A stretch of 16,883 nt of DNA from Clostridia bacterium (GCA_017938645.1 JAGBBE010000008.1:1-16883); one strand, 5' to 3'; positions 7,913 through 15,687 are shown, counted from the first letter of the stretch. The notes: generated by a model not told the origin, from the sequence alone. Numbers and translations: made by a program.

Positions 7913-8616
7913 GCACAGGAAGAATTCATTCCATCCAGAGTCTCGGAACGCTGGATGGGCCGGGTGTGCGGTTCGTAGCATTTCTGCAGGGCTGTCCGCT
8001 GCGCTGTGCCTGCTGTCACAATCCGGACACATGGGCTGCGGATGCAGGAACGGAGTACTCGGCGGAGGAAATCGTCAGCCGGATGCTGCGCTTCCGGGAG
8101 TATTTCGGCGCAGAAGGCGGCATCACGCTTTCCGGCGGCGAACCGCTTTTGCAGGCGGATTTTGCTGCAGAGGTGTTTGAACGCTGCCATGAAAACGGCA
8201 TCAACACCTGTCTGGACAGCTCAGGCGCGATCTGGAATGCCGGCGTTGAACGTTTGCTCAGGCACACGGATCGCGTGCTGCTGGATGTGAAGTACACGTC
8301 GGATGACATGTACCGCCGGTATGTGGGCTGCGGAATTGACAGACCGCTGCATTTCCTGCGTGAACTGAATGAACGGCGCATTCCCACAACCATTCGTCAG
8401 GTGATCATTCCAACGCTTAACGACGATGCGGCTTCCATCGAGGTGCTTAAGGAAATCCTTCATCCGTATTCCTGTGTCGACGGCGTGGAGCTTCTGCCGT
8501 TCAGGAAGCTGTGCGAAACCAAGTACGAGTCGATGAAGCTGACGTTTCCGCTTGCGCATCTGCCCGAACCTTCGAGCGAAACAATGGAACAGCTCAAAAA
8601 ACTGCTCGGCAACTGA
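7909..8616 (+). CDS. pflA: pyruvate formate-lyase activating enzyme (radical SAM)
   Basis: PflA uses a 4Fe-4S cluster and S-adenosylmethionine to place the glycyl radical on PflB. The protein has 235 residues, near the 246 of E. coli. The CX3CX2C cluster motif is C29, C33 and C36 in [16 protein letters not shown], and the glycine-rich S-adenosylmethionine site is LSGGEPLLQ at 74-82. The N-terminal [20 protein letters not shown] is typical. One oddity is that the residue before the third ligand, usually an aromatic, is C35, giving an extra cysteine beside the cluster. The ATG overlaps the pflB stop (ATGA), with GAGG only four bases upstream, so translation is probably coupled to pflB. A terminator follows directly. 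Confidence 0.95.
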   Translation: MSTGRIHSIQSLGTLDGPGVRFVAFLQGCPLRCACCHNPDTWAADAGTEYSAEEIVSRMLRFREYFGAEGGITLSGGEPLLQADFAAEVFERCHENGINTCLDSSGAIWNAGVERLLRHTDRVLLDVKYTSDDMYRRYVGCGIDRPLHFLRELNERRIPTTIRQVIIPTLNDDAASIEVLKEILHPYSCVDGVELLPFRKLCETKYESMKLTFPLAHLPEPSSETMEQLKKLLGN

Positions 8617-8622
8617 AATCAG

Positions 8623-8649
8623 CCATCCGGTCTGGGCCGGATGGTTTTT
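8623..8649 (+). terminator. intrinsic terminator after pflA
   Basis: CCATCCGG at 8623-8630 pairs perfectly with CCGGATGG at 8637-8644 across a 6-nt loop, and TTTTT follows at 8645-8649. It starts seven bases after the pflA stop and closes the pflBA unit. Confidence 0.9.
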
Positions 8650-8651
8650 CA

Positions 8652-8680
8652 TTGTGAAAAAATGGGGTATGTGATATGAT
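8652..8680 (+). promoter_or_regulatory. sigma-A-like promoter of the GH-A gene
   Basis: TTGTGA at 8652-8657 and TATGAT at 8675-8680 are 17 bp apart, giving a start near 8687. The promoter lies between the pflA terminator and the next gene. No TGAAA-TTTCA type LacI operator is seen here, unlike at the transporter operon. Confidence 0.65.
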
Positions 8681-8719
8681 ACATTTATCAATACTGGCCG
8701 CAGAAAGGAAAATGAATAT

Positions 8720-10690
8720 ATGAAGCTCAACATCACAAGGGAACGTCTGCTTCCGGGAACAATGGAAGAAAACAACGCTCTGCGTCTTCCCGCACTGGGC
8801 GGCGGCGTGCTGCTTCCTGAAATTGCAAAGACCAGCGAACGTTATCTCAACGTGACGCTTACCGTGCTGGAAGAGCATTCGATGGCTTTTGAATTCCGTG
8901 CTTACGGCAAGGGCGAAAGCGAACCGCGCGTGACGGTGCGCTTTGGCGTGATGCCGGGGTACCGCACCAATCTGTATATTGACCTTAACTGGCTGGACGG
9001 CCATATTCTCTTCCCCGGCCACATTCCGGGCGAACTGAAGGTGGTGTGCCACGGCTCGCGCATCGCCCGTGAGGACGTGGAGCGCGCGGAACTGGTGAAC
9101 ATCAAAACCTATCACGATCCGCTCGTCAGGCTCGAAAGCCTTGAACTCAGCGACACGCCCTGCGAAGCGGCGGAGGTTCCGGCTGAAAAGCTGGTCGACG
9201 AGATGGGCCAGTACATTCCCAAGCAGTGGAAGGGCAAGATGCCGGATGTGGATACCATGATTGCCGCCATCCGCGCTCAGGCCGATCTGCCCGACAGTTA
9301 TCCCTTTGCCGAGTGGACGAAGTGGGGCGGTCATGCGGGAATGAAGCGGAAGGAAGGAACTGGCTACTTCAGCCGCATCAAGCAGGATGGACGCTGGTAT
9401 CTGGTCGATCCGGATGGATGCGCGTTCTTCAGCGCCGGCCCCGACTGCGTTGTGGCGCGCTGCGATGCGCGGGTGGACGGGCTGGAAAGCCTGCTCAGCT
9501 GGGAGATGGATGATCCTCAGCTGGTGGAGCCGATGGAGCACGAATGGGGCGAGAACGGCCGCGGAATGGGCAAGCTTTTGTCCTTTGAACGCGCCAATCT
9601 CAAGCGCGCATTTGGCGATGACTGGTATGAATGCTGGAAGCGCATGGTCGCCAGCCAGCTCAAAAACATCGGTATGAACACGCTGGCCAACTGGTCGGAC
9701 GAAAAGCTTTATGGACGCATGCCGTATGTCACCAGTCTGGAACGCTTTCCGGAGACGCAGCACAAGATCTTCCGCGACTTCCCGGACGTGCTCTCGCCTG
9801 AATACTGCGAGGATGCGCGTCTGTGCGCACAGGCGCTCATGGAACGCAGGGATGATCCGTGGATGATCGGCTACTTCCTGCGCAACGAGCCCGGCTGGGC
9901 GTTTGTGGACGGGCTGATCATCGCCGACGAAGTCCTGCGCGACAGGGAGAATACCTGGTGCAAGCGCGGGCTGATTGCTCACCTGATGGGCAAGTACGGC
10001 AGCATCGATGCGCTGAATCAGGCGTGGAACACAGCCTTTGCCAGCTTTGACGCGCTGAAGGAGCCCATCGAAAAGGCTTCCGCCTTCTCTGAACAGGCGA
10101 AGCAGGACCTGCGCCTGTATTCCGCTGAGCTCATCCGTGCATACACCGCCATTCCCTCCATGGCCTGCCGCGAGGTCGATCCCAATCACATGATCCTCGG
10201 CATGCGCTGGGCGTGGATTTCCGACCCGGTGCTCACTTCCGGCTGGGAATGCTTTGACGTATTCTCCATCAACTGCTATGCTTTCGATCCCACTGAAGCT
10301 ATCGCCCATGTGGAGGAGCTGGGCGTTGATCTGCCCGTGATGATCGGTGAGTTCCACTTCGGCGCGCTCGATTCCGGCCTGACCGCCACCGGACTCAAGG
10401 CCGTGGCTACGCAGAAGGACCGCGGCAGGGCATACCGCTATTACTGCGAGCACGCCGCTGCACATCCCATGTGCGTGGGATGCCATTACTTCCAGTGCTA
10501 CGACCAGTTTGTGCTCGGACGTTTTGACGGCGAAAACTACAACATCGGTCTGTTTGACATCTGTCTGCAGCCGTATGAGGACATGGCGCAGGCAGTAAAG
10601 ACCTGTTCGGAAAGAATGTATCGCATTCATGCCGGCGAACTGGAGCCTGTGGCGGACGAGCCGGAACACCTCCCCATGATTGCATATTAA
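8720..10690 (+). CDS. clan GH-A glycoside hydrolase (agarase/beta-galactosidase-like)
   Basis: This 656-residue protein has no signal peptide and should act in the cytoplasm. Residues 1-145 look like a beta-rich carbohydrate-binding-like domain. The catalytic barrel begins near 215 with DGRWYLVDPDGCAFFSAGPD, a sequence style seen at the barrel start of agarase-type and related GH-A enzymes. The probable acid/base is E390 in GYFLRNEPGW (the NEP of strand 4), and the probable nucleophile is E544 in VMIGEFHFGA (strand 7), so a retaining mechanism is expected. I cannot assign the family with confidence; GH50, GH86, GH42 or an unclassified family are all possible. An AAAGGAA site precedes the ATG by about ten bases. 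A three-codon ATG-AAT-ATA-TGA frame at 8712-8723 ends on top of the start. The gene has its own promoter and stands before the LacI gene, so it probably serves the same sugar pathway. Confidence 0.75.
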   Translation: MKLNITRERLLPGTMEENNALRLPALGGGVLLPEIAKTSERYLNVTLTVLEEHSMAFEFRAYGKGESEPRVTVRFGVMPGYRTNLYIDLNWLDGHILFPGHIPGELKVVCHGSRIAREDVERAELVNIKTYHDPLVRLESLELSDTPCEAAEVPAEKLVDEMGQYIPKQWKGKMPDVDTMIAAIRAQADLPDSYPFAEWTKWGGHAGMKRKEGTGYFSRIKQDGRWYLVDPDGCAFFSAGPDCVVARCDARVDGLESLLSWEMDDPQLVEPMEHEWGENGRGMGKLLSFERANLKRAFGDDWYECWKRMVASQLKNIGMNTLANWSDEKLYGRMPYVTSLERFPETQHKIFRDFPDVLSPEYCEDARLCAQALMERRDDPWMIGYFLRNEPGWAFVDGLIIADEVLRDRENTWCKRGLIAHLMGKYGSIDALNQAWNTAFASFDALKEPIEKASAFSEQAKQDLRLYSAELIRAYTAIPSMACREVDPNHMILGMRWAWISDPVLTSGWECFDVFSINCYAFDPTEAIAHVEELGVDLPVMIGEFHFGALDSGLTATGLKAVATQKDRGRAYRYYCEHAAAHPMCVGCHYFQCYDQFVLGRFDGENYNIGLFDICLQPYEDMAQAVKTCSERMYRIHAGELEPVADEPEHLPMIAY

Positions 10691-10701
10691 CTGTATCTTC
10701 G

Positions 10702-10730
10702 TTGACTTTGACATGGGGGAGGAGTAGAAT
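10702..10730 (+). promoter_or_regulatory. sigma-A-like promoter of the LacI gene
   Basis: TTGACT at 10702-10707 and TAGAAT at 10725-10730 are 17 bp apart, with a start near 10737. An overlapping TTGACA at 10708-10713 is only 11 bp from the -10 and does not fit. No terminator was found between the GH-A gene and this promoter, so read-through from upstream is also possible. Confidence 0.6.
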
Positions 10731-10763
10731 AAACCTCAGTTCGCACGAGAGGAAGCGGCACAC

Positions 10764-11795
10764 GTGAACCGCAAGCACATCACCATCTATGATATTGCCC
10801 GCGAGGCGGAGGTATCGCCCGCAACCGTTTCGCGCATCCTCACCGGAAGCGGAACGGTGCGTGAGGAGAAGCGCATCCGCGTTAAGCAGATCATTGAAAA
10901 ATACAATTTCCATCCCAATGCGATGGCACGGGCGCTGTCGGAAACGCATTCTCACTTGATCGGCATGATGGTTGCCGACGTGGGCAATCCCTATTACAAC
11001 AGCCTGTTCACCGCATGCGTCAATGCGGCATACCAGCGCGGATATGCCACCATGCTGTTTAATACCCTGTCGCGTTCGGAACTGGAGGACGCGGCCATGG
11101 CCAGGCTTCGCGAGCAGCGTGCCGACGCCATCATCATTTCCGGCGGACGCATTGACCTCACCGTGCCCGATGCAGCCTTTACGCAGCTTCTGGACGCCGC
11201 CATGGAAACCACGCCGCTGGTGGTGGCATCGCGCAGCCCGCATGAGCGCATCTGCGGCGTAGAGGTTGATCACAAGGGATCGGTGGATCTGGCGATGGAC
11301 TATCTGCTGGAACTGGGGCACCGCGACATCGGCTTCGTCTACACAGGCGCGCAGTTTTACGGCACGAAGGAAAAGCTGGACCGTTTCCGGGAGCGCATGC
11401 AGGAGGCGGGGCTTCCTGTGCGTGAGGAATGGATGGTGAGCGTTCCGTGGTACGACACATCTTCCGGCTGCGAGGGCGTGGACAGGATCATGGCGCTTGA
11501 CAAGCGTCCCACGGCGCTTCTGGGCCTCAACGATGTGATTGCCACCGGTATGCTGCAGCGGCTTCTTGCCCACCATGTGAAGGTGCCGCAGGAGATGTCC
11601 GTGATGTGCTTTGACGACACCTTCATCACCGACGTCATGACGCCGCAGCTCACTGCCGTAGGTTATGATTATGACGTGTACGCCGCCATGCTCATGGACG
11701 CTGCCATCGGTACCATTGAAGGCCGTGAAATCCCTCGCAATCAGCTGGTTCCGCCCAGACTGCTGAAAAAACAGTCGTGCATGCCTCCCCGATAA
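10764..11795 (+). CDS. LacI family transcriptional regulator
   Basis: A sugar-responsive DNA-binding protein of 343 residues, typical for LacI. The helix-turn-helix is at about 6-27 (ITIYDIAREAEVSPATVSRI), and the hinge helix is near 51-59 (HPNAMARAL). A periplasmic-binding-protein-like effector domain runs from about 62, starting HLIGMMVADVGNPYYNSLF, and includes GVEVDHKGSVDLAMDYLLELGHRDIGFV. The start is GTG, with AGAGGA at 10748-10753 ten bases upstream; HTH spacing from the N-terminus agrees with it. The gene lies just before the transporter operon, whose leader carries two LacI-type operators, so it is most likely the repressor of that operon, released by an imported sugar. The identity of the sugar is unknown. 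Confidence 0.93.
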   Translation: MNRKHITIYDIAREAEVSPATVSRILTGSGTVREEKRIRVKQIIEKYNFHPNAMARALSETHSHLIGMMVADVGNPYYNSLFTACVNAAYQRGYATMLFNTLSRSELEDAAMARLREQRADAIIISGGRIDLTVPDAAFTQLLDAAMETTPLVVASRSPHERICGVEVDHKGSVDLAMDYLLELGHRDIGFVYTGAQFYGTKEKLDRFRERMQEAGLPVREEWMVSVPWYDTSSGCEGVDRIMALDKRPTALLGLNDVIATGMLQRLLAHHVKVPQEMSVMCFDDTFITDVMTPQLTAVGYDYDVYAAMLMDAAIGTIEGREIPRNQLVPPRLLKKQSCMPPR

Positions 11796-11817
11796 GTAAG
11801 AAAAAACAATTCATTCA

Positions 11818-11854
11818 AAACCGGGTTTTCAAAAAAAGACCCGGTTTATTTTTG
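11818..11854 (+). terminator. intrinsic terminator after the LacI gene
   Basis: AAACCGGGT at 11818-11826 pairs with ACCCGGTTT at 11839-11847, and ATTTTTG follows. The A-rich and T-rich flanks could let it work in both directions. It separates the regulator gene from the transporter operon promoter. Confidence 0.85.
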
Positions 11855-11882
11855 TCCCTTTATCATTTTTTGTGCAATTTGC

Positions 11883-11912
11883 TTGACTTTTTGATACACG
11901 GTATGCTATATT
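11883..11912 (+). promoter_or_regulatory. sigma-A-like promoter of the transporter operon
   Basis: TTGACT at 11883-11888 and TATATT at 11907-11912 are 18 bp apart, giving a start near 11919. An overlapping TATGCT at 11902-11907 is a poorer choice because the spacing is 13 bp. The start falls on the first LacI-type operator. Confidence 0.7.
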
Positions 11913-11917
11913 GGCCA

Positions 11918-11935
11918 TATGAAATGGGTTTCATA
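11918..11935. promoter_or_regulatory. LacI-type operator O1
   Basis: TATGAAA at 11918-11924 and TTTCATA at 11929-11935 form a perfect inverted repeat around TGGG. The core TGAAA-TGGG-TTTCA resembles the LacI-family operator form TGAAACCGGTTTCA. It covers the predicted transcription start, where a bound repressor would block RNA polymerase. Confidence 0.7.
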
Positions 11936-11962
11936 GCTTTCTAACTCCATCGGGAGACTGAG

Positions 11963-11986
11963 TATTTGCTGCCGCTGCAGCAAATA
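11963..11986 (+). other. hairpin in the transporter operon leader
   Basis: TATTTGCTGC at 11963-11972 pairs perfectly with GCAGCAAATA at 11977-11986 around a CGCT loop. The following TTTGTGTTTC is only a poor T-tract, so it may be a weak attenuator, an mRNA-stabilising stem, or structure without function. It lies between the two operators. Confidence 0.6.
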
Positions 11987-12004
11987 TTTGTGTTTCAAGG
12001 AAAA

Positions 12005-12020
12005 TAGAAACCGGTTTCAA
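12005..12020. promoter_or_regulatory. LacI-type operator O2
   Basis: GAAACCGGTTTC at 12007-12018 is a perfect 12-bp palindrome with the CCGG centre typical of LacI-family sites. The wider 16 bases miss the full TTGAAACCGGTTTCAA form by one base (A at 12006). Its centre is about 86 bp from that of O1, roughly eight helical turns, so DNA looping or a transcription roadblock is possible. Confidence 0.75.
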
Positions 12021-12058
12021 AAAGTGATCTGCGTTACCGCCGCGAGGCGTGACGTATG

Positions 12059-12065
12059 AAAGGGG
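12059..12065 (+). promoter_or_regulatory. ribosome binding site for a TTG start
   Basis: AAAGGGG lies nine bases before the TTG at 12075. The ATG at 12056 is in another frame and stops after a few codons. No in-frame ATG lies nearby, so TTG is the best start for the first permease gene. Confidence 0.6.
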
Positions 12066-12074
12066 CGGGAAACC

Positions 12075-13037
12075 TTGGCCAAAGCAAAAACTGCTGTTGT
12101 GAATGACCAGCTGAGCTACAAGAAGCCTAGCTTCTGGCAGCTTGTAATCCAGCACAGAACTCTGATCCTGATGTGTCTGCCGGCAATTATCTTCTTCTTC
12201 GTGTTCTCATACATGCCCATGCCCGGCGCATACATCGCCTTTACCAACTTCCAGTACAACAAGGGCATCTTCGGAAGTCCTTTTGTAGGATTGCAGAACT
12301 TCAAGTTCCTGTTCATGAGCGGCCAGCTGACGCTGCTTTTGAAGAACACGGTTCTGTACAACATCGCCTTCATCCTGCTGGGCAACGTGCTGCAGCTGCT
12401 GTTCGCCATCCTGCTCAACGAAGTGGCCTGCAAGTGGTTCAAGAAGACCACCCAGTCCATGATGTTCCTGCCCTACTTCATCTCCGACGTTCTGGTTTCT
12501 CTGCTGGTTTACAACCTGCTCAACTATGACTACGGCTTCATCTCCAACATGGTTCGCAACATGGGCGGCGAGATGGCCAAGGTGTACCAGATTCCCAATG
12601 CATGGCCCATCATCATCGTGCTGGTAAACCTCTGGAAGGGCACCGGCTACGGCACGGTCGTCTACTTTGCCGCCATCACCGGCATGGATACTTCCATGAT
12701 GGAAGCGGCTCAGATCGACGGCGCCAACGGCTTCCAGCGCATCCGCTACATCACCCTGCCCACCCTGAAGCCCACCGTTGTCATCCTGTTCCTGTTCGCC
12801 ATCGGCGGCATCCTCAAGGGTAACTTCGGCCTGTTCTACAACCTGGTCGGCAACAACTCCATGCTCTTCAAGACCACGGACATCATCGAGACCTACGTCT
12901 ACCGCTCCATGATGAACAGCTTCAACTTCGCGCAGAGCTCTGCCGTTGGCCTGTTCCAGAGCGTGGTCGGCTTCTTCATCGTCATCGGCGCCAACGCCTT
13001 TGTCAAGAAGCTCGATCCTGATTATGCCCTGTTCTGA
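12075..13037 (+). CDS. ABC transporter permease, LplB/UgpA type
   Basis: An inner-membrane subunit of a carbohydrate ABC importer (CUT1 family) with 320 residues. Six membrane segments can be placed at about 31-51, 91-115, 128-150, 177-200, 231-253 and 286-309. The cytoplasmic EAA loop that docks the ATPase is at 210-229 (EAAQIDGANGFQRIRYITLP). The N-terminus and the LPAIIFFFVFSYMPMPGAYIAF stretch resemble LplB-type permeases, which in Clostridia import oligosaccharides. It starts at TTG with AAAGGGG upstream, an uncommon start that may lower translation. It is the first gene of an operon under two LacI-type operators, and the partner permease follows after 25 bases. Confidence 0.92.
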   Translation: MAKAKTAVVNDQLSYKKPSFWQLVIQHRTLILMCLPAIIFFFVFSYMPMPGAYIAFTNFQYNKGIFGSPFVGLQNFKFLFMSGQLTLLLKNTVLYNIAFILLGNVLQLLFAILLNEVACKWFKKTTQSMMFLPYFISDVLVSLLVYNLLNYDYGFISNMVRNMGGEMAKVYQIPNAWPIIIVLVNLWKGTGYGTVVYFAAITGMDTSMMEAAQIDGANGFQRIRYITLPTLKPTVVILFLFAIGGILKGNFGLFYNLVGNNSMLFKTTDIIETYVYRSMMNSFNFAQSSAVGLFQSVVGFFIVIGANAFVKKLDPDYALF

Positions 13038-13047
13038 TTTTTTGGAG

Positions 13048-13055
13048 AAAGGAGA
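13048..13055 (+). promoter_or_regulatory. ribosome binding site that sets the second permease start
   Basis: AAAGGAGA lies seven bases before the ATG at 13063. The frame is open upstream to 12946, but that part runs inside the first permease gene and gives a non-membrane sequence foreign to the family. Confidence 0.85.
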
Positions 13056-13062
13056 AGCTGTT

Positions 13063-14001
13063 ATGTCCAAAGCACCTGCCAATCAGGCTCCGGTCATTCT
13101 GAACCATCCCAAGAAGATCAAGCTGGATGCGTCCGATCGCATCATCCGCGGCTTTACCTACGTGATCGTTACGCTGTTTTCCATCGCGTGCATCATTCCG
13201 TTCTGGATGGTTATCGCGTCTTCCTTCTCCACGGAGGAGGCTATCCGCCGCACGGGCTTTACCCTGTGGCCCACGGATTTCTCGCTGTTTTCCTACGAGC
13301 TGCTCTTCCGCTCTCCTGACCAGATGATCGGCGCGTATGCCGTTACCATCGGTCTGGCCGTGGTGGGCACGCTCATCGGCCTGTTCATCATCTCGATGAC
13401 CGGCTATGCCCTGCAGCGCAAGGACTTCCCCTTCCGCAACGGCATCATGTTCTACATCTACTTCACCTCTCTGTTCTCCGCCGGTCTGGTTCCGTTCTAT
13501 CTGCTCATCAAGCAGACGCTCAACCTGGCCGACACCTACTGGGCCATCCTGCTTCCGCTTCTGATGAGCCCGTGGCTGATCGTGCTGATGAAGAACTTCG
13601 TCAAGGCGATCCCGCATGAGATCACCGAGTCCGGCAAGATCGACGGCGCCGGCGACTTCCGCATCTTCTGGTCGCTGATCCTGCCCTCCATGAAGCCCGC
13701 TCTGGCCACCATCGGCCTGTTCCTGGCGCTGGCCTACTGGAACGAGTGGTACTACTCCAGCCTGTTCCTCTCTTCCAAGGTGGCCTACCGTCCGCTGCAG
13801 TACCACCTCTACAACGTCATCAACAAGGTTGCCAGCCTCAAGAACTCCGTGGCCGGCTCCAACGTTGTGCTGGATGACCTGCCCGGCGAAACCCTCAAGA
13901 TGGCCACCGCTACCGTGGCCACCGGCCCCATCATTCTGCTCTATCCCTTCGTGCAGAAGTACTTCGTTGCCGGCCTGACCGTCGGTTCCGTCAAGGGCTG
14001 A
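13063..14001 (+). CDS. ABC transporter permease, YtcP/LplC type
   Basis: The second membrane subunit of the CUT1 sugar importer, 312 residues when started at the ATG with the AAAGGAGA site. The first membrane segment is about 30-53 (FTYVIVTLFSIACIIPFWMV), with others near 91-115, 127-149, 158-179, 213-232 and 283-302. The EAA-type loop reads EITESGKIDGAGDFRIFWSLILP at 186-208, with the usual EAA weakened to TES but IDGAG and the final LP kept. The C-terminal KYFVAGLTVGSVKG is typical of YtcP-like permeases. It pairs with the upstream LplB-type subunit. The 65-bp gap to the next gene carries a small GCGGC/GCCGC hairpin at 14020-14034. Confidence 0.93.
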   Translation: MSKAPANQAPVILNHPKKIKLDASDRIIRGFTYVIVTLFSIACIIPFWMVIASSFSTEEAIRRTGFTLWPTDFSLFSYELLFRSPDQMIGAYAVTIGLAVVGTLIGLFIISMTGYALQRKDFPFRNGIMFYIYFTSLFSAGLVPFYLLIKQTLNLADTYWAILLPLLMSPWLIVLMKNFVKAIPHEITESGKIDGAGDFRIFWSLILPSMKPALATIGLFLALAYWNEWYYSSLFLSSKVAYRPLQYHLYNVINKVASLKNSVAGSNVVLDDLPGETLKMATATVATGPIILLYPFVQKYFVAGLTVGSVKG

Positions 14002-14066
14002 TTGCTTCCGTTACCCATGGCGGCGTACGGCCGCTGAAAAATAAAAAACCTGAAGGAGGACCCAAC

Positions 14067-15587
14067 ATGAAGAAACTTGTTGCCCTGCTGATGGCGATGC
14101 TCATGATCGTCGGCTGCGTTCCCGCTCTGGCTGAGATCGACACTTCCAAGCATGTGACCATCACCTACCTCGTCACCGGCGACATCCCCAACAACCGCAC
14201 CAACGAAGTGCTGGCCAAGATCAACGAGAAGCTGACCGAGAAGGTCAACGCTGAGCTGGCTGTGCATTGGATCGAGTGGACCGACTGGACCACCAAGTAC
14301 AACCTGGCTCTGGCTACCCAGAGCGGCGAAATCGACCTGATCGGTACCGCTACCGACTGGCTGAACGCCTGGCCCAACATCCAGAAGGGCGCTTTCCTGC
14401 CCCTGAGCGAAGAAATGCTTAAGACCTACGCTCCCCAGACCTGGGCGAACGTGCCTGCTGAGAACTGGGAACTGTGCTCCTACAACGGCGAGATCTACCT
14501 GATCCCCGAAGATGAGTACGCTCAGTGGACCAACCATGGCTTCCTGTATCGCGGCGACTGGGCCAAGGAAGCTGGCCTGGCTGACGGCGTTCATAGCTGG
14601 GAAGACCTGCAGGTCTACTTCCAGTACGTCAAGGACAACAAGGAAGGCGTTATTCCGTGGGACGCCAACGGCAACGGCAGCTCTTACGCTCCTCAGATGG
14701 CCGGCGGCTGGCAGACCTCTCACACCCCCAACGTCTACATCGAAGGCATCGGCGTTGACCTGTTCTACGGCGAATCCAAGGACAATCCCTACACCCTGTC
14801 CAACTACTACATCGAGGGCGACGAGCTTGTGAACTTCGCCACCGAGATGAAGGAGTGGGCCGACGCTGGCTACTGGCGCACTGACGTGCTCAACTACACC
14901 GGCGACGTGATGGCTGAAATGTACGAAGGCCTGACTGGTGCTCACCAGCATCACACCCAGACCTGGACCGGCGAGCGCACCAAGATGAACGAGAAGCAGC
15001 CCGGCTCTGACGTTGGCTTCTTCTGGTTCGGCGAAGAGATGAACAACGTTGTGGGCCTGAACATCACCCACGGCGCCATGGCCGTTGCCATGACCTCCGA
15101 GAACCCCGAGCGCGCTCTGATGGTTTATGACCTGCTGCGCAACGATCCCGAAATCTACCGCCTGATGCAGTACGGCATCGAGGGCGACATGTACACCCTG
15201 GATGAGAACGGCTACATCGTTCGTCCCGAAGGCTTCAACGATTCCACCGATGGCGTCAGCCTGAACTGGTGGTGGGGCCGCCGCGACGAGCTGGAACTGC
15301 GTTCCGCCGATCGTGACTGGGAAGCCATCGACGCTCTGTACGCCAAGTACGAGGAAGTCAAGATCAACTATCCCTACGGCCGTGTCGTATTCGACCTGAG
15401 CCCCATCCAGATGTACCTGGACAACCTGTCCAACGTGTACAACACCTATATGCCGCGCATTTGCTTCGGCATGATGGATGATCCCGCCGCTTTCGTTGCC
15501 GAGTTCCGTCAGCAGCTGAAGGCCGCCGGTATCGACATGTGCATGGAAGAGATCCAGAAGCAGATCAACGCCGCTTACGGCCTGTAA
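14067..15587 (+). CDS. extracellular sugar-binding protein of the ABC importer
   Basis: The solute-binding component (family 1 / LplA-YtcQ-like), 506 residues, which captures the sugar outside the membrane and delivers it to the permeases. The N-terminus is a signal peptide: MKK, a hydrophobic stretch at 4-16, then IVGC at 14-17, which fits a lipobox with C17 as the lipid-bearing cysteine. PALAE at 19-23 could instead be a type I cleavage site. The C-terminal 150 residues (YDLLRNDPEIYRLMQYGIEG onward, ending in a KQINAAYGL tail) resemble the DUF3502-type end of this family. Many aromatic residues (WWWGRRDE and others) fit sugar binding. A strong AAGGAGGA site and strikingly uniform codons (AAG, AAC, CTG, GAC) suggest high expression, as is usual for this subunit. 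Confidence 0.92.
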   Translation: MKKLVALLMAMLMIVGCVPALAEIDTSKHVTITYLVTGDIPNNRTNEVLAKINEKLTEKVNAELAVHWIEWTDWTTKYNLALATQSGEIDLIGTATDWLNAWPNIQKGAFLPLSEEMLKTYAPQTWANVPAENWELCSYNGEIYLIPEDEYAQWTNHGFLYRGDWAKEAGLADGVHSWEDLQVYFQYVKDNKEGVIPWDANGNGSSYAPQMAGGWQTSHTPNVYIEGIGVDLFYGESKDNPYTLSNYYIEGDELVNFATEMKEWADAGYWRTDVLNYTGDVMAEMYEGLTGAHQHHTQTWTGERTKMNEKQPGSDVGFFWFGEEMNNVVGLNITHGAMAVAMTSENPERALMVYDLLRNDPEIYRLMQYGIEGDMYTLDENGYIVRPEGFNDSTDGVSLNWWWGRRDELELRSADRDWEAIDALYAKYEEVKINYPYGRVVFDLSPIQMYLDNLSNVYNTYMPRICFGMMDDPAAFVAEFRQQLKAAGIDMCMEEIQKQINAAYGL

Positions 15588-15622
15588 TCTGATCTTCCAG
15601 AACTCTAAAAAAGCATAGTACG

Positions 15623-15659
15623 GGGGCTGCCTCGGGAATTTGATTCCCCCGGCAGCCCC
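15623..15659 (+). terminator. strong hairpin between binding protein and GH2 gene
   Basis: GGGGCTGCC at 15623-15631 pairs with GGCAGCCCC at 15651-15659, and GGGAAT at 15634-15639 with ATTCCC at 15643-15648, separated by a two-base mismatch bulge. The following TCATTTCTTTG is a weak T-tract. It may be a partial terminator that lets some transcripts reach the GH2 gene, or a stem that protects the 3' end of the binding-protein mRNA. No new promoter was seen before the GH2 gene. Confidence 0.7.
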
Positions 15660-15687
15660 TCATTTCTTTGTAACTACGGAGGCAATC

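Noticed and set aside
3593..8032. A 1479-codon open frame on the minus strand, antisense to the end of ruvB, queA, the HAD gene, pflB and the start of pflA
   Set aside because: It is opposite five well-recognised genes, its translation shows no domain, and it runs through the promoter, riboswitch and terminator region. Long antisense frames arise from the GC-rich codon bias of the sense genes. Its length is striking but not evidence of a gene.
8672..8691. Loose inverted repeat GATA/TATC near the GH-A gene promoter as an operator
   Set aside because: The arms are only four to five bases in AT-rich promoter sequence, and it does not match the operators of the transporter operon.
8594..10714. 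A 706-codon minus-strand frame opposite the GH-A gene
   Set aside because: It is antisense to a glycosidase with intact catalytic motifs, and has no family-like sequence.
12946..13062. Earlier start for the second permease at 12946
   Set aside because: It lies inside the first permease gene with no ribosome binding site. The ATG at 13063 has AAAGGAGA upstream and gives the family N-terminus.
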